Of a stretch of DNA of 64,000 nt, positions 11,012 to 20,000 are shown piece by piece (the first letter of the stretch is position 1; the number at the start of each line of letters is the position of its first letter). The DNA lies in assembly GCA_963930775.1 (NCBI GenBank), contig OZ005699.1, positions 4,671,501-4,735,500 on the forward strand, read 5' to 3'. This DNA comes from Cliona cf. orientalis (Eukaryota > Porifera > Demospongiae > Clionaida > Clionaidae). Position numbers and translations under genes: made by a program. The notes beneath the pieces were generated by a model. It searched no databases. It saw only the letters and a program-made list of their open reading frames with translations, and had not been told where the DNA came from.

Positions 11012-12257
11012 GCCAGTGCGGGGCAAATGGAAATCACGGAAAGTGGAAACGGGAACGGGAACGGGAAATGGAAAAGGTCGTCAGGTGAAAAACCACCGAG
11101 TTGAATGCACGCACCACTCCCATTAAAATACAGTATCTAACATCGGATTAAAACCCTTCCACATGCAACCCCTAAGGCCTGTAGTAGCTCAGTAGCTATA
11201 GTAGCGATTCCGGACGCCTAATTTTTCGGCTTGATGGTGCAAACTGGTGGCAATAGCAATTTATATGATTAAGGTGTCGATAGCTTCCACTCGGTGAGGC
11301 CTATTCAGCAATGTGTGTTTTTTGTTGAGAGGTTGAAGTGTGCCCGATTTACGCACCGATTATTGTTTTTCCATACATTTTTCCATAGAGCTAAAAATTA
11401 TATCTGCAAGGCGTGTACTCAACCGATTTGCTTGTTTCGAGGCTTAAATGAAAGAGAATTTCCTAAGCTATCTTGTGATTTTTGTTTTTTGTTGTCAATC
11501 CCCTCCGGTGCTGAGTTATAACTGCTTTTATGCACCTAGGTCTATCGTCCGGAATCACTAGCTATAGTAGTAATAGACCCACAGGCAGGCCACGATTGAG
11601 CTTCCGGAAGCTTTCCATCTCATGATATGGCCACCACAAACAGTGGAACATGCAGCCCCATCCCTTACACACAATTACTTGTTAATTTGATGTCAAATCA
11701 CAATACTATAATGATTTATTAATTTTGATGTCAAGTCATGATATTGCTCAGCAGTAGGGCATTATCTTTAATGCATGTACTACAACACATACCATGAGCT
11801 AGTTGGATTACCAAGACTGCTGTCTTACTACCTGTCATAGTAGCTACACCAATAATGCACAAGACTGAAGTGTGCTGTTGATTATAGTTTTATGTAGCTA
11901 CAGGTGTGCCGCGTGTGCATATGAATACGATACAGTTAGACACTGATATAATATCTTACAGTGCATTGTAGTGCCTATTATCTATGCATGGTTATACACT
12001 GTTTAGGTATGTGACGTAGCTAGCTAGAAGACCAAAGGGCTCAGTGAGGGTTCTACTGAACCCTGAGATCTTCTAAAATTAATATTAACGCCGAAACTGG
12101 CTACATGTGTCCCATAATAATGCTATATCTTTAATACTCAGCCAATCTGTACAAGTATCACCAGTGCACCTGACGACCTTTCCCAGTTTTCCATTCCCGT
12201 TTCCGTTTCCGTTCCCGTTCCCGTTTCCGCTTTCTGTGATTTCCAGTTGCCCGCCAG
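11012..12257. mobile_element. 1.25-kb element with hexamer-repeat (GGGAAC/GGAAAC) inverted ends
   Basis: The left end (11,012-11,085) has CCAGTGCGGGGC, AAATGGAAATCACGG, then GGAAACGGGAACGGGAACGG and AAAAGGTCGTCAGGTG. The right end (12,165-12,257) is its inverse: ACCTGACGACCTTT, tandem CCGTTTCCGTTCCCGTTCCC, TGTGATTTCC and CGCCAGTGC. The purine/pyrimidine hexamers vary in number between the two ends. A smaller TIR element is nested inside. No transposase is recognised. Confidence 0.7.
11186..11570. mobile_element. About 380-bp MITE with TAGYGATTCCGGACG TIRs
   Basis: TAGTAGCGATTCCGGACG at the left and CGTCCGGAATCACTAGCTA at the right are inverse to each other. The flanks AGCTATAGTAG extend the match. 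The 75-codon ORF inside (11,294-11,521) has no recognisable family. Confidence 0.6.
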
Positions 12258-12539
12258 TGCAAGCTTAGCGCTATACAGTGAACTAGGTACATGTATCTGA
12301 TCAAGAGGCTCCTCAGCAGTCAGCATAACAGCAAGTTCACAACCTGGGCAGCCTTCTTTGGCAGCCACCTTGAAGGGCGTGGCTAAGACTTTGCACGCAC
12401 GCGCGAACTTCGGTACCTCCCATCTACTAGTTACTTAATTACACTGGACAGAGGTGGAGAGTTGAATGAGCAAACCATATAGGATGGCATTGATAAATTA
12501 TACTAAGAGCAATAAAAAAAAGAACAAATTATTAACACA

Positions 12540-12934
12540 CTCACTAAGTAGAAAAAAGGAAAAGGAATAGGGAAGAAGAAAATCCTTAGGGGTTTATAAA
12601 GCATATTATACCACAATTTTTATATGGGCATGCAGAATGGGTCGAAATTAAGGATCTCTGACCTGGGGGAATTTTGATTCACACCTTAGAATTAAAGTTA
12701 CAACCCTTTGAAGTTATCTCATATGTTTGTATAGGAAGCCATGCATTTGCAATGTTTTCAGCCCACGCGCTACGTGAGGGGCGGGGCCACACGCGCACAT
12801 CAACGTGACGACCATTACCCACTTTGGTCAAATTGATGTATATATAGGCTGCCTGCTTGCATTGTATGGCCCTGCTATACATCCAGCTCAACTATGTGGT
12901 GGTTTTCGGACAATTTTTTTTTCTGCTTAGTGTG
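12540..12934. mobile_element. Rep-D CACTA-type MITE, array copy 1
   Basis: The ends CACTAAGTAGAAAAAA and TTTTTTTCTGCTTAGTG are inverse and begin with the CACTA signature of the EnSpm/CACTA superfamily. The body contains CCTTAGAATTAAAGTTA, CATATGTTTGTATAGGAAGC, a GCCCACGCGC box and AACGTGACGACC. No transposase. Short ORFs recurring in every copy are translations of the repeat. Confidence 0.75.
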
Positions 12935-12950
12935 CACGGTAGCTTGTTAA

Positions 12951-13356
12951 ACACTAAGTAGAAATTATACACTAAGTAGTTAAACACTAAGTAGTTATAC
13001 ACTAAGTAGAAAAAAACAAACTATTAAATAAATAATCTAATTCATGGGGGGTTTGGGAACACTTGGGGGATAATTTTTATATGGGTACGCAGAATGGGTC
13101 GAAACTAGAGATTTGACCTGAAAGAATTTTGATTCACACCTTAGAATTAAAGTTACGGCCCTTTAAAGTATCCCCATATGTTTGTATAGGAAGCCATGCA
13201 CTTGCAATGTTTTCCGCCCACGCGCACAGTAACGTGACGACCTTTACCCACTTCTGTCAAAATTGAAGTTTAGGCTATCTGCTTGCATTGCATGGGTCTA
13301 TTATGCATCCAGCTCAACTATGTGGTGGTCAGGACTGTTTTTTTCTGCTTAGTGTG
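12951..13356. mobile_element. Rep-D copy 2 with a fourfold terminal motif
   Basis: The left terminus ACACTAAGTAG is repeated four times at 12,951, 12,970, 12,985 and 13,000 with short A/T spacers. The body follows Rep-D and ends at TTTTTTTCTGCTTAGTG. It abuts copy 1 almost directly. Confidence 0.75.
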
Positions 13357-13722
13357 TCTGCTTCTTGAAAAAAAAGCATATTTAAGTAATTAAATAATCT
13401 AATTCATGGGGGGATTGGGAGCACTTGGGGGGATAATTTTTACATGAGCACGCAGAATGGGTCAAAACTAGAGATTTGACCAGACAGATTTTTGATTCAC
13501 ACCTTACAATTAAAGTTATGGCCCTTTGAAGTTTTCCCATATGTTTGTATAGGAAGCCATGCGTTTGCAATGTTTTCCGCCCACGCGCGCACATTAATGT
13601 GACGACCATTACCCACTTTGATCAAAATTGATGTATAGGCTGCTTGCTTGCATTGTATGGCTCTACTATGCATCCAGCTCAACTATGTGGCCGTTTTTGG
13701 ACAATTTTTTCTGCTTAGTGTT
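13357..13722. mobile_element. Rep-D copy 3 (left TIR eroded)
   Basis: The body is collinear with copies 1 and 2. The right end TTTTTTCTGCTTAGTG is intact. The left end has only CTTGAAAAAAAAGC in place of CACTAAG. Confidence 0.7.
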
Positions 13723-14572
13723 CAGGTCGCCTTGAAAAAAAAATAAAATAAAAATTCATGGGGGATTTGGGAGCACTTGGGGAGATAATTTTTACATGGG
13801 CACGCAGAATGGGTCGAAACTAGAGATTTGACCCTGGGGAATTTTGATTCATGTCTTAGAATTAAAGTTACGGCCCTTTAAAGTTTACCCATATGTTTGT
13901 ACAGGGAAGCCATGTATTTGCAATGTTTTGAGTCCCGGTGTGCGTTATTTAGAAAATCGCTAGTCCAGTACATGCATATGCTACCATGGAGCTGGTATTG
14001 TATCCAGAGACTTGCTGAATGGATGAGGAATCAGTTACAACAGTAACTCTCCTGTTTTTGATGAGAGGTAGGTAGGTGGGGTAATACAGCTATAGTTTTA
14101 AATTATGTATGTGTGGATGTGTGGGAAAGTACATCTAGTTGAGAAACATACTACTAAAATTGTTTTGTGCTTTTCCCCTAGCCTTGTGTGTGTGCTGTGG
14201 TGATCTTGAGTACTAGTACAAAGTAACGTGTTGCAGTGGCCACAGGTACTGAACCTCTTCCCCTAGCCTTGTGTGTGTGCTGTGGTGATCTTGAGTACTA
14301 ATAGGAAGTAACGTATTGCAGCGGCCACTGGTACTGAACCTCTCAACACTGATCATATACTCTGAGTTTTCTAGGCTCTATTAGGAGCATAGACGGCCTT
14401 GTTTCCGATTGTATGGGCATCCAGCTCAACTATGTGGTGGTTTCTGGACAATTTTTTTACAGTAATACTCAGGATGACTATAATAATATTATTATGTATA
14501 CTGTAGCGTGTGAATATTATATACATGCATGTTCTAATTATGTGGAACTTTTTGTGCTTAGTGTGCATGGTA
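13723..14572. mobile_element. Rep-D copy 4, interrupted
   Basis: The body runs 13,735-13,938 up to TTTGCAATGTTTTGAG, then is replaced by unrelated sequence. It resumes at about 14,408 (TGTATGGGCATCCAGCTC, CAACTATGTGGTGG). A second interruption with an AATATTATTATG tract follows, and the terminus TTTTGTGCTTAGTGTG lies at about 14,549-14,565. The insert holds a tandem duplication (14,173-14,344). Confidence 0.55.
14173..14344. repeat. Two-copy tandem duplication, 85-bp unit
   Basis: CCCCTAGCCTTGTGTGTGTG to GGTACTGAACCTCT occurs twice in a row with few differences (for example ACTAGTACAAAG against ACTAATAGGAAG). This indicates local duplication inside the sequence that interrupts Rep-D copy 4. 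Confidence 0.8.
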
Positions 14573-14575
14573 GCT

Positions 14576-14645
14576 CCTTAGATGATTTCCAGCAAGCTCT
14601 AACTGCGCCTGCGGCGCAGTTAGAGCGGGTGGAAATCATCTAAGG
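14576..14645. repeat. 70-bp near-perfect palindrome
   Basis: CCTTAGATGATTTCCA (14,576) pairs with TGGAAATCATCTAAGG (ending 14,645). Inside it GCTCTAACTGCGCC pairs with GGCGCAGTTAGAGC, with only a few unpaired bases. It forms a strong cruciform or hairpin next to the right end of Rep-D copy 4. Confidence 0.85.
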
Positions 14646-14679
14646 TACATGTACTTGGTATTGTTATGAACCCTTGACC

Positions 14680-15225
14680 ATCTCCCCAGTAGCTGCACAG
14701 TGTAATGGTGCATGTGGTAAAAGGTCGTCAATAGAATGCGTACACATCGATCGATGCTGGCCCCAGAAATCATGGAGATGGCGTCTAAGATCGACTCTCA
14801 ACCTTGGTAGCGACAGGTTTCGATGCTTCAATCACAGAGACGAACTCGACAGCACAGTATTCCTTCCGAACTTCAGGTTGGTCGCGCTGCTGCAGTCTCG
14901 CTCGGGCCAGCCCCTTGTGACAATGATGCGTGCTATATATAGCACAAGGCTATCCACGGCATTACGTAAGCCAAGAAAACACGTGAAGTTCAACCAACAG
15001 TGCTTCTCAGAGAAAGTAGCGCTCAGCTTGTAATCTATTCGCTGGATACACGCGTAAGATACTCTACATATTTACTGACTTTCAAGTCCCAGAAAGGCTC
15101 CAGCGAGGCCCTGGGTTTTTTCATAATTACCTCATAGGTTGCATCATAATTTCATCATAATTTCATCATAGATTACACCACAATTACCTCATAACCACAG
15201 AAAAGTAAATTGCTACTGGGGAGAT
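14680..15225 (+). mobile_element. Rep-C copy 3, full length (546 bp)
   Basis: The termini ATCTCCCCAGTAGC (14,680) and GCTACTGGGGAGAT (ending 15,225) are exact inverses. The body matches 42,117-42,654 and the inverse of 43,563-44,108. The 119-codon ORF inside (14,674-15,033) is partly conserved in the 42,152 copy because the repeat is similar; it has no recognisable domain. Confidence 0.85.
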
Positions 15226-15522
15226 AACTATGGTATACCAATGCTAATCGTACAGGCACTGTACACTGATTAAATTATTGTGGGCTAGGGTAGCTGTTTT
15301 GAACATGACTTGACTATATGGATGCTCTACTCTACTAAAGAATGGTTTTAGTGACGTTAGATGTTGTTACCATAGTAATATATACCAAATGTACATAAAG
15401 TATTGCAGTGTACGTATCTGCATGGTAAATAATCAATGTAAAGTAAGCCTATACAATGCAGGTACGTATACTTATGTGCCGCAGTTTTTTTTCTGCTTAG
15501 TGTGCACGGTAGCTTGTTACAT
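15226..15522. other. No gene seen; short spacer with a stray Rep-D right end
   Basis: AT-rich spacer. At 15,485-15,503 a lone TTTTTTTCTGCTTAGTGTG, the right terminus of Rep-D, lies just before copy 5. It is probably a leftover from an older tandem copy. Confidence 0.4.
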
Positions 15523-15878
15523 TACACACTAAGTAGAAAATAAAAAAAGAAATAATTCATGGAGGAATTGGGAGGACTTTGGGACATAATTTATATATGG
15601 GCACGCAGAATGGGTCAAAATACGAAATTTGATGGCGCGGAATTTTGATTCACACCTTAGAATTAAAGTTATGGCAGTTTAAAGCATTCCCATATGTTTA
15701 TATAGGGAAGCCATGCGTTTGCAATGTTTTCCGCCCACGCGCGCATAAACGTGACGACCTTTACCAACTTTTGACAAAATTGAAATTTAGGCTGCCTGGT
15801 TGCATTGTATGGTTCTACTATGCATCTAGCTGGATTATATGGTGGTTTCTGGACAATTTATTTTCTGCTTAGTGTGAG
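15523..15878. mobile_element. Rep-D copy 5
   Basis: Bounded by ACACTAAGTAGAAAA and TTTTCTGCTTAGTGTG, with the standard Rep-D interior (CCTTAGAATTAAAGTTA, GCCCACGCGCGC, AACGTGACGACC). Confidence 0.75.
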
Positions 15879-15883
15879 GTCCC

Positions 15884-16236
15884 CTTGAAAAAGCAAATTT
15901 AAATAAATAATCTAGTTCATGGGAGGTTTGGGAGCACTTGGGAGGACAATTTTTACATGGGCACGCAGAATGGGTCGAAACTAGAGATTTGATCCTGGGG
16001 GATTTTGATTCACGCCTTAGAATTAAAGTTACAGCCCTTTGAAGTTACCCCCATATGTTTGTATAGGAAGCCATGCATTTGCAATGTTTTCCGCCCACGC
16101 GCACATCAACGTGACGACCATTACCCACTTTGGTCAAAATTGATGTATAGGCTGCCTGCTTGCATTGTATGGCTCTACTATGCATCCAGCTCGACTATGT
16201 GGTGGTTTTCGGACAATTTTTTTTTCTGCTTAGTGT
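15884..16236. mobile_element. Rep-D copy 6 (left TIR eroded)
   Basis: Interior collinear with the other Rep-D copies. The right end TTTTTTTCTGCTTAGTG lies at 16,219-16,235. It is followed within 16 bases by the left end of Rep-A copy b. Confidence 0.7.
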
Positions 16237-16250
16237 TCTGGTCTCCTTGA

Positions 16251-16615
16251 ACAAGTATAAAAAATAATAAAATTGAAGGATGAAGTAGGGATGGCAGGAT
16301 CAAAAAGTATACAAACAAGATTTGTAAAGCATAAGCATCTGCTATACATCCCTACGCTTGCTTTTGAGGGATGCAAAAATAATGCAACTGAATCAAAACT
16401 GACTATCCTGAACCATCGTGACAACCAGAGAACAACCTGAATGTCTCCCACATGCCGCACTTGACAAATATATCAACATTAATAGGTGCATAATAGAGAA
16501 AAGCAAGCGAAGGGATATGTATAGCAGATGCTTATGCCTTACAAATCTTGTTTATGTACTTTTTGATCCTGCCATCCCTACTTCATCCTTCAATTTTATT
16601 GTTTTTTATACTTGT
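16251..16615. mobile_element. Rep-A MITE copy b
   Basis: The left arm starts ACAAGTATAAAAAATAAT and contains GTAGGGATGGCAGGATC and CATCCCTACGCTTGC. The right arm (about 16,498-16,615) is its inverse, ending TTTTTTATACTTGT. The centre differs from copies a and e. Confidence 0.85.
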
Positions 16616-17052
16616 AATATATTATCCTCTCTGCAATCTTTAATATAGGATAAAAATTGCCATGATAATATTTTCACCAATGAGAGCAGGTGGCAAAATT
16701 GGTGATAATTTCTATGTATATGGTAACAGTGGAGTAGGAAGCAATCGCTTGTTGCGGGAGCCACTGATACAAATTGTGAATGTGGCTTTGATTACTGAAT
16801 TTGTGACCACAATTATTTTTTTGTAGAGGTCGTATTTTAGTGATTTAAATTTTGTGAGAAAAGTCTGATACATGGAAGAATACATACACAATGGCTTTGT
16901 ATCAAACATGATTATTGGGGTGGGGGCAGACTCCCCCCTTCTGAAATATTGGGTGGGGGGGGCAGTGTCCCCCCTGCCATGGTCCCCGGTTCCTCTATTC
17001 CACTGGATAATTATATTACAATATCAAAGTGATCCATCCATTTGCATTAGTG
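16616..17052. other. Upstream region of the carrier gene; no element assigned
   Basis: The 5' flank of the carrier gene. It contains a G-rich stretch (16,918-16,990) and AT-rich DNA. No TATA box or other promoter element can be fixed from sequence alone. Confidence 0.35.
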
Positions 17053-20000
17053 ATGATGGATTCAGTGACAAGCCATTTGAGTAAAGACTCCATCAAGAAG
17101 CTCAGATGTATATTTGAAGAGATTGATTCTGATAGCAGTGGTGAGATATCTCAAAACGAACTCATTCAAGCTTGTAAAAAGTTATCTATTGATATTGAAA
17201 GCGATCAGCTTAAACATTTCTTGGAATCTGATATATCTGGTGATGGCGAGCTTGATTTTCATGAGTTCTGTTGTTTTAATTTGGCATGCTTACAAAGCAT
17301 TTTCAGCAAGATTGATGTTGACAATAGTGGATGTATTGGAGTTGATGAGCTAAGGAGAGCTTTTGGTGAAGTAGGGTTTCATGCTACTGAACGTGAAGTA
17401 TTATCGCTATTGGCTCAAGTAGACAAGGATAACAGCGAAACCGTTGATTTTTCCGAATTTTGTAATTTCTTCTGTTCACTTCCAGCTCCCGATTTCAGGC
17501 TGATTGTGGAGAAGTGGGCATCTGGATTGTCAGTTGACACAGGTATAATTCTATCCTCATGCTAGATAAATGAAATCACTCGTATTGCAAGAACTTTATT
17601 TTAGGTTCTGATTTGGTTCCACCTCCACTTCCTCCACCATCGATAATTGTATGGCGGGCAATATTTGCTGGAGGTATTGCTGGACTAGTGTCTCGAACAG
17701 CTACAGCTCCAATTGAGAAGATAAAAATTTTAGCTCAAGTAAGTTATAGCAAGGGCTTATCGAGCCACCGTATAACCAAGGGCTTATCGAGCTGCCTACG
17801 GCGGCTCAATAAGCCCTTGGTTATAGTTAATACACCCCTACTAGTGTACCACAGGGCAATATCATAACATTTCCTATTCAGTACATTGCCCTGGTGGTCT
17901 ACATCATAGGTGGGATAAAAATATAATAATAATGTTTGTATTGTACAGTGAGAAATTTAAGTACATGGTACTGAATTCTATGGTTTTAATGGTTACTATA
18001 ATACACAAAAAAAAAAATTAATGATCTAGCATGTTGTGTGGGCTTATGTACAGGCTACATAGCGCTTAGGCCACTGTATTGTTTCACGAGTAGGATAGCC
18101 AGAAAGAGTGAGTCGGTAGGTAGGAATAAATTTGTAAATGTCATGTATGAATATCATTAAAAAGTTATGAATATCATTATAAGAATTATGAATTTCATTA
18201 TTTCTGACTTTGTGCAACAAAGTATCCTCAACTGTGGCTGGCAAAACGGCAGATGAAACCAGCACAACACTCCCGGGGCTCCGCTTTACTTCAGCACTGA
18301 TCCACAGCTGACTCCCACAAGAATTTACATGAAAATTGTAGCTATCACGAGGTGCAGCTAGGTACCCTGTATATGGCAGCAAATGCGCATGCGCACTTTA
18401 AAACCACACCCACAAATTTACATTTATGAATCAAATTGGCAAAATATTGAGTTGCCGTACTCGTGAAACAATTCATCAAATTGGAGTGGCCTTACAGAGT
18501 GGCAGTAGTGTAGTGGATATGGTATTTCTGGAGCATAAGCATAACTTGAGGGAAAAATTGGTTGGGAGGTAACTCTGTGAACTTTTGCACCAATAAAAAT
18601 TAATAGTAAGTAGTATTTTAGTGACAGTTATTAAAGACTATATATTTAATAGTCACATAGACTAGGACTGTAAGTATTGTATGTTTGATGTCACAATCAT
18701 GGGATAATGTGGCTAATATATGCATGAGCTATTAACAGTAAGCTCACATATCAAACAGTATCATCTCCCTAGCTGCAGCTACTCGAAAGGGAGTGCCTGA
18801 AACATGCATGTCTCAGCACATTTCATGCGCCTAAATCCAGAAAGTTTCTTGCATGAAATTTCCAGTACCAATATTGAATAGTTGAAATTTCATGCATATA
18901 ATATGCAGGGATTTGGGATATTTTTCAGGTATGGGACATGCATGGATTGGTACCTAAATTTCATGCATGTTCCATGCATGGAACATACATGAAAAAATAG
19001 TTTGCACATTTCTTGCATGTTCCAGGCATATTCCATGCATTATACTATATACTTATTGCCATAGTAGAATGACGATACCGGGAAATGTCATGAGTTCATT
19101 TCCGTGTATTATTACAAGTGCAAAGCATAAGTAACAATGCAAATAGCAATGAACGAATGGTATTTCCGAGGTATCATCGTTCTACTATGGCAAAAAGGTA
19201 TTTATTGTATATTTAAGAAGCCTCTTCTGTACTGGAGCTTTAATAGCTCAAGTGGCTATGCTGAGAAGGGACTGCTTAGTTTTGGCAATGGCAGCTGCCA
19301 TTTCAGGCACTGAAGACTTAGGCGTATAGCTATAAGTACGGTAAGTGCAGTGGCACTGTGGCTCATTTATCTAACTCAGGCAACATAAATTAAGCCAAAA
19401 TACTTATAGCAGCAATTTACCTTGGCCTCTATGCGAGTGAACATCGCTTAACGTTTAACCATGGTTCAACGCTTCAACACTGCAGATATGGCGATCATGT
19501 GACGAACACGACTGATACGAATTTTGCACGTGATGAACGCGACTGATACAGGAAATTATCATATGTACATGTTGCCACCATGCATTTCCCATATGTTTGT
19601 ATTACCGGTCAATGTTTAATATACGATAGAGGCATATTCCATGCGTGGTACAGGCGTATTCCATACATGATACAGGCATATTCCATGCATGGTACAGGCG
19701 TATTCCATGTGTGATACTGGGGTATTCCATGCATGCATGCGTGCATGCGTGCACCATGCACAGTACAGCTTCATATTATAGTTGTTGGCAGCTGTGCATA
19801 TACATAATAGTTACCTGACAGTAATTGGGGTGCATGAGATGCATGGTCGAATGCACCCTAATTACTGTCAGATAACTATTTTGTTGGTAGTTGACCTCTG
19901 TTCATCATTGGCCTACTTTATGATGATCCACCCCCTTCCCATAGCCGGCAAATTTGCCTATAAAAACTTTGGTTGCTAGGCAACTACCAACAAATATTAT

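Larger units (their letters stand above)
10404..12420 (+). mobile_element. Rep-B copy, interrupted at about 11,012-12,257
   Basis: Starts with the Rep-B hairpin (AGAGTCGGTAGACTCT, then ATAAGTAGGGATGG) and continues through CAAATATCTCAAAATAGG, CCAGAACCAGATGTT, a TTTC microsatellite, GGGCTAACTCAAGAC and TATAAATCCACTC, then a GCGCATG/CpG-rich part. It is broken by a 1.25-kb TIR element, and tail-like sequence appears to resume at 12,258. The two short ORFs inside are repeat-derived. Confidence 0.65.

Noticed and set aside
12951-13010. Direct repeats resembling a small CRISPR-like array
   Set aside because: Four 11-base copies of a transposon terminus with 4-8-base AT spacers in a eukaryotic genome.
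14674-15033. 119-codon ORF in Rep-C, partly shared with 42,152-42,370
   Set aside because: Sharing follows from repeat similarity; the frame is broken in other copies and there is no domain.
12630-16250. Repeated short ORFs of 61-81 codons
   Set aside because: They recur at the same place in each Rep-D copy and are translations of the repeat, with no start or domain conservation.
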